From: Acidobacteriota bacterium
GTDB lineage: Bacteria > Acidobacteriota > Vicinamibacteria > Vicinamibacterales > JAFNAJ01
NCBI GenBank assembly: GCA_023384575.1
Contig: JAHDVP010000002.1
Coordinates: 216,222 to 280,221 of the forward strand
DNA length: 64,000 nucleotides
Reading direction: 5' to 3'
Every line of letters begins with the position of its first letter. The stretch's first letter is position 1. A model generated the notes under the pieces. The model was not told the DNA's origin. It was given only the letters and a program-made list of their open reading frames with translations, and ran no database searches. The position numbers and the translations under genes are program-made. Below, one piece after another: positions 9,803 to 19,176 of the stretch.

Positions 9803-11136
9803 TGACAGGGTCGGCCGTCGCGCCGCTCGCTCGCATCGCCTGGCGCAACGTGCGCAAGCACTGGCGGCACAGCCTCGGCGCGCTGCTCTCGATAGTCGTC
9901 GGCTTCGTGTCGATTGGGCTGTTCGAGGGTTACCTGGCCGACCTCGAGGACATCCAGGCGGAGTGGTACGTCAAGCGCAGCATGCTCGGGAGCGTCATCG
10001 TCGAGCGGCGAGGTGCGTTCGAGGCCGCGGGGCGCGAGGAGCCCTTCCGTTACTCGCTCGACCTCGACGACCAGCGGCTCATCGATGAATTTCTCCAGGA
10101 GCGCGCCGGCGACGTCGAGGCCCGCGTGCGTTTCCTCATCGCAAGCGGTCTGGCGAGCACCGGGCCGACCGGCGTCGTCTTCGCCGGGTGGGGCTACGAC
10201 GTCGAGGATGCCGCGCGGCTGCGCGGTGAGTGGTCCTGGAACACAAGCGGCGGACGGCCGCTGCACCAGGCCGGCCCGGAGAGCGTCATCACGGGCAATG
10301 GTCTCGGCTCGTTGCTCGACTGTACCCCGCCGCCAGCCGAACAGGCACTCGGTGCCGATGGCCGGCCCGTGCCCGAAGTGCGCTCGTTCACCTGTCGAAC
10401 GGCGCGCGTCCAGCTGACGTCGACGACGGAGTCGGGACAGCTCAACGCGATCGAACCGGAGATCGTGGGCTTCTTCGACGCGGGGCTCAAAGAGCTCGAC
10501 GGACGGTTCCTGCACCTGCCCCTGCCGCTCGCCCAGCGCCTGCTCGACACCGACCGCGTCACCTACTACTCGGTGCGACTGCGCGACCCTTCGCGAGCCC
10601 AGGCGTTCGCGCGCGAGATCGAACGGGCGGCCGCCGCCCGCGGACTCGACCTCGTCGCCGTGCCGTGGTATGCGCATCAGATGGCCGACCTCTACCGCAA
10701 GGGCATGACCGTGCTCGGCCTCTATCGGACCTTCGTCGTGATCATCGTCGTGACGATTGCCGGCATGGCGGTGCTGACGACGATGCTGAAGTCGGTGAAC
10801 GAGCGGATTCGCGAGATCGGCACCTTGCGCAGCCTGGGGTTCCGCCGGCGGCACATCGTCTGGCTCTTCACGTTCGAGGCCGCGCTGCTGGCGGCCGTCG
10901 CCTCGGCGGCCGGGTTCGTGGTCACCTTCCTCGTGTCGCGCGCGGTCGCCGTCGCCGGCATCAGCTACAAGGCCGGGCTGGCCGCCCAGGCGATCCCCTT
11001 CACGGTGAGCCTCGTGCCGTCGGCGCTGGTCTTCGCGCTCGTGTTCCTGTCGGCCGTGGCCGTGCTGGCGGCGTTCCTGCCGGCCCGGCGCGCGGCGCGG
11101 CTGCGGATTCCCGACGCGCTAGGTCACGCCGGCTGA
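9802..11136 (+). CDS. FtsX-family ABC transporter permease (second of two)
   Basis: 444 residues, with the same plan as the first permease: helix about 27-47, periplasmic domain about 50-300, three C-terminal helices, and the signature MLKSVNERIREIGTLRSLGF. The sequence is only distantly similar to the first permease, consistent with an asymmetric heterodimer. It contains two cysteines in the periplasmic domain (LLDCTPPP and FTCRTARV) that could form a disulfide. The start overlaps the LolA-like stop (TGATG). This is the last gene of the cassette; a 167-nt gap follows before the serine hydrolase. Confidence 0.9.
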   Translation: MTGSAVAPLARIAWRNVRKHWRHSLGALLSIVVGFVSIGLFEGYLADLEDIQAEWYVKRSMLGSVIVERRGAFEAAGREEPFRYSLDLDDQRLIDEFLQERAGDVEARVRFLIASGLASTGPTGVVFAGWGYDVEDAARLRGEWSWNTSGGRPLHQAGPESVITGNGLGSLLDCTPPPAEQALGADGRPVPEVRSFTCRTARVQLTSTTESGQLNAIEPEIVGFFDAGLKELDGRFLHLPLPLAQRLLDTDRVTYYSVRLRDPSRAQAFAREIERAAAARGLDLVAVPWYAHQMADLYRKGMTVLGLYRTFVVIIVVTIAGMAVLTTMLKSVNERIREIGTLRSLGFRRRHIVWLFTFEAALLAAVASAAGFVVTFLVSRAVAVAGISYKAGLAAQAIPFTVSLVPSALVFALVFLSAVAVLAAFLPARRAARLRIPDALGHAG

Positions 11137-11168
11137 GATCGACCACCCGACCGGCCGCGGCGCTCGCG

Positions 11169-11174
11169 ATACAA
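11169..11174 (+). promoter_or_regulatory. Candidate -10 element (TACAAT) before the serine hydrolase gene
   Basis: A TACAAT hexamer stands out in very GC-rich spacer DNA about 130 nt before the hydrolase ATG. No good -35 is visible. Position within one or two bases. Confidence 0.35.
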
Positions 11175-11303
11175 TCACCGCACACCAGCCCGCCGCCGCG
11201 TCGGGACATCAGCCGGGGTCGTCCTATGCCTTCATCGCTTGCACGTCATCCAGGACTCGTTGACCCCGAAACGGACGCCGAAACCCCACGAAGGAGATCG
11301 TCG

Positions 11304-12767
11304 ATGAGAAAGACCGTCCTGGCGTTCGCGCTCGTCGTCACCGTCTCGGTCGGCCCGGCATGGGCGCAGACGCCGAGCGTCGTAGAGCACCCGAGGGTGG
11401 CGGCGGCTCTCGACGTCGTCCGCGTGTGGGTCGACGCGCAGCGCGACTTCGAGCAGATTCCCGGACTCTCGGTCGCGATCGTGTCCGACCAGGACGTCCT
11501 CTGGGCGGGAGGCTACGGCGTCGCCGACCTCGAGCGGCGCACACCCGCCGACGCCGACACCCTGTACAGCATCTGCTCCGTCTCGAAGCTCTTCACGAGC
11601 ATCGCGGTGATGCAGCAGCGCGACGCCGGGCGGCTCCGGCTCGACGACGCCGTGCGGACGCACCTGCCGTGGCTCGACATCCACCTCGCCACGCCCGAGA
11701 GTGGCGACATCACCGTGCGCGGGCTGCTGACGCACGCCTCGGGACTGCCACGCGAATCGGCGCAACCGTACTGGACGGGGCCCGACTTCACCTTCCCGAC
11801 GCGCGAGGCCATCATCGCCGGCTTGAAGAGCCAGCAGACGCTCTACCCGGCCGACACGTACTTCCAGTACTCGAACCTCGGGCTCACGCTCGCGGGCGAG
11901 GTCGCTGCGGCGGCGGCCGGCCGACCCTACACCGACCTCGTGCGGACCGATATCCTGGAGCCGCTGGGGCTGAAGAGCACGTTCCCGGACATGCCCGCGG
12001 ACGAGCGCGGGCGCCGGCTCGCCACGGGCTACGGGGCCATCGGGCGCGACGGACGGCGTGTGCCGATGCCCTTCTTCGAAGCCCGGGGCATTGCTCCGGC
12101 CGCCGGGTACGCGTCGTCGGTCACCGACCTCGCCCGCTTCGCCTCGTGGCAGTTTCGCCTGCTCGCGAAGGGCGGCACCGAAGTGCTCGCCGCCAACACG
12201 CTGCGGGAGATGCACCGCGTGCACTGGGTCGACCCCGACTTCGACGCGACCTGGGGCCTCGGCTTCTCCGTCTGGCGGGCCGACAACAAGACGTTCGTCG
12301 GACACGGCGGGTCGTGCCCGGGCTTTCGGACGCAGTTGTTGATCAAGCCGGACGAGCGCGTCGCGGTCGTCGTCATGGCCAACGCCCAGGGAGTCGACAC
12401 GGGCCGCTTCGCCGCGCGCATCTACGACCTCGTGGCGCCGGCCCTCAAGGCCGCCCTGAAGGCCGCCGACGGGGACGACGCGCCGAAGCCGCCCGACCCC
12501 GCGCTCGTCCCGTACCTGGGTCACTACGCCTCTGGGTTCGCCGGCGAGGTGGCCGTGGTCCGCTGGGAAGACGGTCTCGCCACGTTGGGTCTGCCTACGT
12601 TCAACCCCGGGCAGGCTCTCAGCAAGCTCCGCCAGACCGGCACGCACACGTTCCGTCGAATTCGCAAGGACGAGACGCTCGGCGAGGAACTCGTGTTCGA
12701 GATGGGCCCGGACGGCCGTGCCGCCCGGATCGTGTGGCACAGCAACTTCTACGCGCGGGTGCGCTGA
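11304..12767 (+). CDS. Secreted serine hydrolase, beta-lactamase/class C (S12) family
   Basis: 487 residues with a signal peptide (1-21, ending AWA). The catalytic S-x-x-K is S92-V-S-K95; the Y-x-N motif is YSNLG; an H-G-G (GHGGSCPGF) replaces K-T-G. A short C-terminal beta domain (from about 400) follows. Such proteins act as D-aminopeptidases, carboxypeptidases or esterases in the periplasm; the substrate is not predictable. The start at ATG 11304 has AAGGAG upstream. It stands alone between the ABC cassette and the ergothioneine genes. A second, unrelated-in-detail S12 protein lies at 35424. Confidence 0.9.
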   Translation: MRKTVLAFALVVTVSVGPAWAQTPSVVEHPRVAAALDVVRVWVDAQRDFEQIPGLSVAIVSDQDVLWAGGYGVADLERRTPADADTLYSICSVSKLFTSIAVMQQRDAGRLRLDDAVRTHLPWLDIHLATPESGDITVRGLLTHASGLPRESAQPYWTGPDFTFPTREAIIAGLKSQQTLYPADTYFQYSNLGLTLAGEVAAAAAGRPYTDLVRTDILEPLGLKSTFPDMPADERGRRLATGYGAIGRDGRRVPMPFFEARGIAPAAGYASSVTDLARFASWQFRLLAKGGTEVLAANTLREMHRVHWVDPDFDATWGLGFSVWRADNKTFVGHGGSCPGFRTQLLIKPDERVAVVVMANAQGVDTGRFAARIYDLVAPALKAALKAADGDDAPKPPDPALVPYLGHYASGFAGEVAVVRWEDGLATLGLPTFNPGQALSKLRQTGTHTFRRIRKDETLGEELVFEMGPDGRAARIVWHSNFYARVR

Positions 12768-12950
12768 GGGTCGGGCGTGGCCGGGGCTGAACAGCCGGCC
12801 GCCCAGCCACCGCGCGAACGGACGCACCACCGAGCGCACGCGGCGACGAAACGGCCGACGAGCCCGGGGCGTCTCACGGGACGACGCAGGTTTCGTAGCG
12901 GCCACTGCGCGACGAGGGCCACGTGCACCGGCGCGCTGGAGTATGACGCC

Positions 12951-14294
12951 ATGCCCCCATCCCCCACGGCCGTGCTCGACCGTTCGGCCGCGCTCGAGTG
13001 GTATCGCAAGAACCGCGCGCGGTCGGCGGAGATCTTCGATGTGATCGACGAAGGCGCGTACTACTCACGCCCGATCGCCTTGCGCAATCCCATCGTCTTC
13101 TACGAGGGACATCTCCCTGGGTTCAGCGTGAACACGCTGATCAAGAAGGGACTGGGACGCGCGGGGGTCGACGCCCGGCTCGAGGACATCTTCGCGCGCG
13201 GCATCGACCCCGACGACGAGCAGTCGGCGGCGCCGCGGGGCAACGTGACCACCTGGCCGGCGAGAGTCGAGGTGCGCCGCTTCGCGGACGCCTGTGACGC
13301 GCTCGTCGAGCGGGCGCTCTGCGAGGATGCGGTTGAGCGCGAGGGCGCGCCCGTGCTCGATCGCGCCGAGGGCGTCTTCACGCTGCTCGAGCACGAGGCC
13401 CTCCACCACGAGACGCTGCTCTACATGTGGCATCGGCTCGACCTGCGAGACAAGCTGCGGCCGGCCGGTGACGAGCCCGTCACGGGCGTTGACGCGCCGA
13501 CGCCATCCCAGGTGCTCGTGCCCGCTGGGACGGCCACGCTCGGTGCGCGGCGCGGCGCCATGCCGTTCGGCTGGGACAACGAGTTCGAGGAGCATCGTGT
13601 GGAGGTCGCCGCCTTCGAGATCGACGTGTACGACGTCACGAACGCGGCCTTCCTCGAGTTCGTCGAAGGAGGGGGCTACGGCGATCCCCGATGGTGGAAC
13701 GACGCCGATCTTTCCTGGCTCGAACGCGAGCGCGTTCGTCATCCGATGTTCTGGGAGCGCCACGACGGCACATGGTACTGGCGAGGGCAGTTCACGCTCG
13801 TCCCGCTGCCGCTCGCGTGGCCCGTGTACGTGACTTACGCCGAAGCCGCCGCGTTCGCCCGGTGGCGGGGGCGTCGTCTGCCCTCCGAAGCGGAGTTCCA
13901 CCGGGCCGCCTACGGGACGCCGTCGGGCGACGAGCGCACGCACCCCTGGGGCGACGCGAGGCCCGACACGACGCGCGGCCGCTTCGACTTCTCAGGCTGG
14001 GATCCCGTGCCCGTCGGGTCGTTCCCCGCCGGCGTCAGTGCCTGGGGCCTCCACGATCTCGTCGGCAACGGGTGGGAGTGGACGAGCACTGTGTTTGCGC
14101 CCTTCCCCGGCTTTCGGCCGTCGCCGTCGTACCCTGAGTACTCGGCCGACTTCTTCGACGGCCAACACTACGTGTTGAAAGGTGCCTCGCCGGTGACGGC
14201 ACGGGAGCTGATTCGCCGCAGCTTCCGGAACTGGTTCCGCCCGCAGTACCCGTACGTCTACGCCACCTTCCGGTGCGTCCGGAGCCTCGACTGA
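12951..14294 (+). CDS. egtB: Ergothioneine biosynthesis sulfoxide synthase EgtB
   Basis: A non-haem iron enzyme that joins trimethylhistidine (hercynine) to a cysteine-containing thiol with O2. 447 residues in two parts. The N-terminal DinB-like helical domain carries the iron histidines: YEGHLPGF near residue 45, and HEALHHETLLYM near 145 as the H-x3-H-x-E-like pair. The C-terminal formylglycine-generating-enzyme-like domain begins near PSQVLVPAGTATLGA and includes GWDNEFEEH, LPSEAEFHRAAY and NGWEWTST. The gene overlaps egtD by TGATG, which secures the assignment against other SUMF1 proteins. No EgtA or EgtC is adjacent, so free cysteine may be the thiol donor (inference). The frame opens earlier, but ATG 12951 begins at the family N-terminus. 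Confidence 0.88.
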   Translation: MPPSPTAVLDRSAALEWYRKNRARSAEIFDVIDEGAYYSRPIALRNPIVFYEGHLPGFSVNTLIKKGLGRAGVDARLEDIFARGIDPDDEQSAAPRGNVTTWPARVEVRRFADACDALVERALCEDAVEREGAPVLDRAEGVFTLLEHEALHHETLLYMWHRLDLRDKLRPAGDEPVTGVDAPTPSQVLVPAGTATLGARRGAMPFGWDNEFEEHRVEVAAFEIDVYDVTNAAFLEFVEGGGYGDPRWWNDADLSWLERERVRHPMFWERHDGTWYWRGQFTLVPLPLAWPVYVTYAEAAAFARWRGRRLPSEAEFHRAAYGTPSGDERTHPWGDARPDTTRGRFDFSGWDPVPVGSFPAGVSAWGLHDLVGNGWEWTSTVFAPFPGFRPSPSYPEYSADFFDGQHYVLKGASPVTARELIRRSFRNWFRPQYPYVYATFRCVRSLD

Positions 14295-15298
14295 TGCCGG
14301 GCTCCTGGCGCCGCCACCCGGCCGGCTCGTCGTCTCACGAACATGCGCGTAGCCCCCTGGCGTCCGACGTCCGCGCAGGTATCGCACGGGCGCCACGACG
14401 ACTTTCCTCGAGATACCTGTACGACGACCTCGGATCGGCCCTGTTCGAGACGATCTGTCATCTGCCCTGGTACCGGATCACCCGAGCCGAGTCGGCGCTG
14501 CTCGACCGCCACGCCGGCGAGATCGCGGCCCGTTCCGGTCCGGCACCCTTCGTCGTCGAGCTGGGACCGGGCAGCGGCGACAAGCTGCGGCGCCTGGGCA
14601 ACGCCTTTGCCGCGTGCGGCCGCGCCGTCCACCTGCACCTGGTTGACATCTCGTCGGGCGCGCTCGCCTCGGCCCGACGCGCGCTGAGCGACCTCGACGG
14701 CGTTTCCATCACCGCCGATCACGCCACGTACGAGGCGGGCCTGGCACGCGTCGACCGGGTACGTCCGCCGGGCCTCTCGATGCTCACGCTGCTGCTCGGC
14801 TCGAACATCGGCAACTACGAGCGCGACGAGGCGGTCGCGTTGCTGCGCCGCATCCGGACGGCGGGCCGGCGAGGCGACTGGCTGCTGCTTGGAGCCGACC
14901 TCGTCAAACCGGAAGCCGACCTGCTGCTCGCCTACGACGACCCGCTCGGCGTCACGGCCGCGTTCAACAAGAACCTGCTGTTCAGGATGAACACCGAGCT
15001 CGGCGCCGACTTCGACCTCTCGAGCTTCGACCACGTGGCGCGCTGGAACGCGGAGCACGCCCGCGTGGAGATGCACCTCGTGAGCCGCTCGCTGCAGCGC
15101 GTGCAGATCCCGGGCGCTGGCCTCACGTTGCGCTTCGAGGCCGGTGAGACGATCTGGACTGAGAGCTCCTGCAAGTACACCCCGGCCAGCCTGGCCGCGC
15201 TGACGGCGGAGGCAGGGTTCGCCATGAACGCCCACTGGACGGACCACGAGGCAGGCTTTGCGCTGGCGCTCTTCCAGGCGAGCGACGACAGGCGGTGA
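14294..15298 (+). CDS. egtD: L-histidine N(alpha)-methyltransferase EgtD
   Basis: Trimethylates histidine to hercynine with S-adenosylmethionine, the first step of ergothioneine synthesis. 334 residues. Family hallmarks: SSRYLYDDLGSALFETI, LPWYRITRAESALL, FVVELGPGSGDKLR (SAM motif I), LLLGSNIGNYE, FNKNLLFRMNTELGADF, and the C-terminal ETIWTESSCKY (histidine carboxylate and amine contacts). All conserved blocks are intact. The start overlaps the egtB stop. Together they supply hercynine and its sulfoxide; the final C-S lyase (EgtE) is not in the window. Confidence 0.93.
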   Translation: MPGSWRRHPAGSSSHEHARSPLASDVRAGIARAPRRLSSRYLYDDLGSALFETICHLPWYRITRAESALLDRHAGEIAARSGPAPFVVELGPGSGDKLRRLGNAFAACGRAVHLHLVDISSGALASARRALSDLDGVSITADHATYEAGLARVDRVRPPGLSMLTLLLGSNIGNYERDEAVALLRRIRTAGRRGDWLLLGADLVKPEADLLLAYDDPLGVTAAFNKNLLFRMNTELGADFDLSSFDHVARWNAEHARVEMHLVSRSLQRVQIPGAGLTLRFEAGETIWTESSCKYTPASLAALTAEAGFAMNAHWTDHEAGFALALFQASDDRR

Positions 15299-15452
15299 GT
15301 GAGGGGACGCAGCTTGCGCCCGACACGTGCGAGGTCGGGTCGGCCTGACGGCCGGCAGCCGAGGGTGCCGTTCTGCGGCAAGTCGGCCGACGAGCGCTTG
15401 CCGGACGCGCCTGCCCGGGAGCACACTGGAAGGAGGCTGCGAAGGAGGGGGA

Positions 15453-15815
15453 ATGACCGCGACCTCACGGACGCTGCTGCTCTGGGGTCCTCGCCTGCTC
15501 GGCATCGCCTTGTGCCTGTTCCTGAGCCTCTTCGCGCTCGACGCGTTCGAGCCCGGAAAGCCCGTCCTCGAGGCCCTGCCGGCCTTCTTCATTCATCTCA
15601 GTCCGGTGCTGCTCCTGCTCCTCGTCGTCGCCGTCTCGTGGCACTGGGAGTGGGTGGGCGCGCTGGTGTTCACGGCGCTCGCGATGGCCTACGCCGTCTG
15701 GGCGCGCGACCACCTGACGTGGGTCCTCGCCGTCGGCGGGCCGATGCTCGTCGTCGGGCTGCTGTTTGCGTGGAGCTGGCGCCGTCGGGCCGAGCTCCGC
15801 GGCCATCACGGCTGA
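15453..15815 (+). CDS. Small four-helix membrane protein (DUF7670-like)
   Basis: 120 residues, almost entirely transmembrane: helices near 8-28 (WGPRLLGIALCLFLSLFAL), 42-60 (FFIHLSPVLLLLLVVAVSW), 65-83 and 88-107. Between helices 1 and 2 is DAFEPGKPVLEALPAFFIHL, a pattern I associate with the uncharacterised DUF7670 family. The start at ATG 15453 is preceded by GAAGGAGGGG. It converges on the M16 peptidase gene with 52 nt between. Function unknown. Confidence 0.75.
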   Translation: MTATSRTLLLWGPRLLGIALCLFLSLFALDAFEPGKPVLEALPAFFIHLSPVLLLLLVVAVSWHWEWVGALVFTALAMAYAVWARDHLTWVLAVGGPMLVVGLLFAWSWRRRAELRGHHG

Positions 15816-15867
15816 CCCGCGCGACCGGGATCCGGCCCGACGGCGGCTGGCGTGCCTCGTCGCGCCG

Positions 15868-18800
15868 TCAGCGCGCGCCGACGAGCGACCTCTCGGCCTC
15901 GTCGGCCGCCGCCTGGATGCGCGCGAGAGGCCCGGCGACCGCGATCACCAGATCGTCGGGGTGCAGGTACTTGCGCGCCGCCCGGTTCACGTCGTCACGC
16001 GTCAGCCGGCGCATGGCCTCGGCCTGCCGCGCGTCGCCTGCGTAGTAGTTCAAGTACTGCGGCGACTGGTAGGAGTACAGGCCGAAGAGGTGCTGCTCGG
16101 CGAGCCGCTCGGCCACCTTGTGCGACGTCTCGTACGACGCCGGAATGAGACCGTCGAGAAACGCCGTCCGGGCGGCTTCGAACTCCGCCTCGGTCACGCC
16201 CTCGTCGCGCATGGTCCGGATCTGCTCGAGCGCGAGCCGGACGCCGCGCGCCAGCGTCTCGGGCTGCCCGCTGAACCGCCACAGGTACGGCTGCACGCCG
16301 TGCCGCCCCGGACGGACGTCGCCGTAGAGCGCCGCCGTGATGCCGGTATCGGTGCGCAGGAGCTTCATCATCCGCGAGACGAAGCCGCCTCCGGCCAGGA
16401 TGTAGTGCATGACCTCGAGCGCCGCGTGATCGTCTGGCGGCGCCCCGATGCCGAGGTGTCCCAGCATCACGTGACCCTGACGCGTGTCGATCTCCTCGGT
16501 GACCACGACGCGACCGCGCGGCGCCGCCGGCGTCGGGAGGGCCGGCGGCGGCGCGGGCGTGGCGTCGGCCGGCGCGTCGGCGAACGCCGCGGCCAGCACG
16601 CGTTCGACGTCCGCACGCGGCGTGGGACCTGAAACCGCGAGCACCATGTGGCGCGGGCGATATCGGGCTTCGAGCCATCGCCTCACGTCGTCGAGCCCGA
16701 TGGCGCGGACCGACGCGGCCGTCGGCCGCCGCCCCATCGGATGGTCGCCGCCGTACAGGCGACGATCGAAAAGGGCCTGCAGGCGCACGCCCGCGTTGTC
16801 GCCCGCCCGTTCGGCCGCCAGGGCGGCCCGCTCGCGCTCGGCGTCGAATGCGCCGTCGAACCGGGGCGACGTGACGAGCTCGAGCACGAGTTGCAGCGTC
16901 TCGACCGCACCGGTCGCGGGCGCCACGGCGTCCACGCGCGTGCCCGCCCGGTCGGTCGACACGCGCATCGACGCGCCGAGTCCATCGAGCGCGGTCTGCA
17001 GCTGCTGCCGGGTGCGGTTCGCCGTGTCGGCCCGCTGCAGCAGCGAGGCCACGAGGCCGGCCAGGCCTTCCTTCCCCGCCGGGTCCGCCAGTGACGGGGC
17101 GTCGATCATCAGGGCGATCTGCGCCATCGGCAGGAGGGCGTCTTCGACCACGAACGCGGCGGGCCCCCTGGCCGCCTGCACCCGATGCGGGGCCGGATCG
17201 GGCGGCACGAACGGACTCGGCACGAAGGTCAGATCCTCGTACCGCCGGGTGGGCGCCGGGCTCGCAAAGCGGCTCGGCCGCTGTCCGGCCATCCACGGCG
17301 GGGCGTACCACGGCTGCTCGGCCACCGCGAGGCCCTCCGGGTCGCCAGGCTCCGGCGCCGTCGGCAACGTCGTCTGCCAGGCAGGATCGTCGGTGAGGGG
17401 CACCGGCTCGAGTCGAGACGCCGAAGGAGCGGGCCGTCGGTCGACTGGACGCAGGTGCCGCTCGCCCACGGGCCCGCCGTACGGCCATGCGCCCGGTCGT
17501 ACGATGGGCACCTCGTCGGCCCGGATCGGTGCATCGTCGGCGACCGGGTCGCCCACGACGCCTCGGCCGGCCGTGCTCGCGGTCTCCTCCCGCCGCAGGA
17601 TGCCAACCACGCGCTTGTCGCTTTCGAAGTACGTCTGCACGACGCGGGAGAGGTCGGCCCCCGTCACGCGCGCCCACAGCGTCGGGAGTTCGTTCAGGTG
17701 ATCCCACCGATGGATCGCCTCCATGCTGCCGAGAGTGACAGCCGCGTTGCCGATCTCGTCGAGGCTGCGTGCGAGGGCGAGCTCCAGGCGACTCGCCGCG
17801 GCGCGGATCTCGGCGGGATCGACCGCGCCCCGGCCAATCACCGCGACGACCTCGTCCAACCCGCGTTCGAGCGCGGCGAGGTCGCCGTTCGAGCGCGCGT
17901 CGGCCCGCCACTCGAAGTGCGACGGGTACTTCGAGGTCCAGGCCGAGGCGCCCGTCGACGTGGCCAGGGCCCGCTCGTCGACCAGCACCCGCCTGAGCCG
18001 CCCCTGCGGACCATCGAGCAACTCGGCGAGCACCTCGAACACCGGCGCGTCGGGATGGCCGATCGCCGGCATCCTGGCGTGCATCACGACACTCGGCCCC
18101 GCGGCGGCCGTGACGACCGTCCGGCGCTCGCCCACCGGCGGCGGTTCCACCGTGCGCAGGCGAGGCGAGGGCCGGCCTCGCTGCCAGTCTCCGAAATACG
18201 CCTCCACCTGCTCGAAGACGGCCTCGGCCTTCACCTCGCCGACGACGACGACGATGGCGTTCTGAGGAATGAAGTACTTGTGGAAGATCTCCCAGTGGTC
18301 TTCTCGGGTGGCACGGGTGAGGTCGCTGAACCAGTGGGCCCAGCCGTACGGATGCGCATCGTAGGTCATCGATCGCAGGGCGCGGCTGAACTTGCCGTCG
18401 GGCCGGTTGTCGTATCGCCGAATCTGATCGACGACGACCTCGCGCTCCGCCTCGAACTGCCGGAACACGGGGTGCTCGAGACGTGCCCGCTCCGTCCACA
18501 GGAACAGTTCGAGCTTGCTGGCAGGCAGGTCGATGTCGAACTTCATCCAGTCGCGCCCGGTCGACGCCGTCGAGTTCGATCCACCTGCCGACTGCACCGC
18601 CCAGTCGTACCAGGTCGGATCCGACAGCGCGTCCTGCTCGGCGACAGCCGCCTCGAGCGCGCGCTGCAGCTCCGCGAGCCGTGGCGTGTCGCACTCGCGC
18701 TCGACCTCCGCGAACACCTCGCGCTGGCGGAAGCAGTCGCGGTGGCGGTTCTTCTCGTCCGTGATGTCGCGCTCGAGCCGCTCGATCCGCTCGGCGATGG

Positions 18801-19092
18801 CCCGTTCCTTCTCCCAGTCGCTGGTCCCGGCGACGTCGCTGCCCTTGAACAGGAAGTGCTCGAGCATGTGCGTGAGACCGGCCGTCCCGGGCCGCTCGGC
18901 GGCGATATCGACGCGGTAGAACATCCGGGCGCCGATGCGCCCGGCAGACGGGCGCTCCCAGACGATCACGGTCACGCCGTTGTCGAGGACCTTCCGCTGC
19001 GCTTCGACCCGAAGCGTCTGCGCTTCGACGACGTCAGCCGCCAGTGCGACCAGCCCGGCCACCAAGACGACTCGAACGAACGCCTGCATCAC
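15868..19092 (-). CDS. Secreted M16 family zinc peptidase, fused double unit
   Basis: 1074 residues with a signal peptide (ending VVEAQ, about 25). Both halves of the M16 pair are in one chain: the catalytic N-terminal half with the inverted zinc motif H75-M-L-E-H79 plus a downstream glutamate, and a C-terminal non-catalytic half (from about 560) without the motif but with the M16 R/Y region (SYQSPQYLNYYAG). There is an unusual charged coiled insertion at about 93-160 (ERIERLERDITDEKNRHRD) right after the zinc motif, containing two cysteines (C124-like and C134-like). M16 enzymes degrade peptides in a closed chamber. The start follows GAGGAGGGTG. It stands alone; 84 nt separate it from rluA. 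Confidence 0.93.
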   Translation of the reverse strand: MMQAFVRVVLVAGLVALAADVVEAQTLRVEAQRKVLDNGVTVIVWERPSAGRIGARMFYRVDIAAERPGTAGLTHMLEHFLFKGSDVAGTSDWEKERAIAERIERLERDITDEKNRHRDCFRQREVFAEVERECDTPRLAELQRALEAAVAEQDALSDPTWYDWAVQSAGGSNSTASTGRDWMKFDIDLPASKLELFLWTERARLEHPVFRQFEAEREVVVDQIRRYDNRPDGKFSRALRSMTYDAHPYGWAHWFSDLTRATREDHWEIFHKYFIPQNAIVVVVGEVKAEAVFEQVEAYFGDWQRGRPSPRLRTVEPPPVGERRTVVTAAAGPSVVMHARMPAIGHPDAPVFEVLAELLDGPQGRLRRVLVDERALATSTGASAWTSKYPSHFEWRADARSNGDLAALERGLDEVVAVIGRGAVDPAEIRAAASRLELALARSLDEIGNAAVTLGSMEAIHRWDHLNELPTLWARVTGADLSRVVQTYFESDKRVVGILRREETASTAGRGVVGDPVADDAPIRADEVPIVRPGAWPYGGPVGERHLRPVDRRPAPSASRLEPVPLTDDPAWQTTLPTAPEPGDPEGLAVAEQPWYAPPWMAGQRPSRFASPAPTRRYEDLTFVPSPFVPPDPAPHRVQAARGPAAFVVEDALLPMAQIALMIDAPSLADPAGKEGLAGLVASLLQRADTANRTRQQLQTALDGLGASMRVSTDRAGTRVDAVAPATGAVETLQLVLELVTSPRFDGAFDAERERAALAAERAGDNAGVRLQALFDRRLYGGDHPMGRRPTAASVRAIGLDDVRRWLEARYRPRHMVLAVSGPTPRADVERVLAAAFADAPADATPAPPPALPTPAAPRGRVVVTEEIDTRQGHVMLGHLGIGAPPDDHAALEVMHYILAGGGFVSRMMKLLRTDTGITAALYGDVRPGRHGVQPYLWRFSGQPETLARGVRLALEQIRTMRDEGVTEAEFEAARTAFLDGLIPASYETSHKVAERLAEQHLFGLYSYQSPQYLNYYAGDARQAEAMRRLTRDDVNRAARKYLHPDDLVIAVAGPLARIQAAADEAERSLVGAR

Positions 19093-19176
19093 ACCCTCCT
19101 CGACACCGCTCCGTCGACGTGCCGGGCGACTCCGCCTCGTGCGAGGCCGACGTCTCGCGCGGTGTCCCAGGGCACC

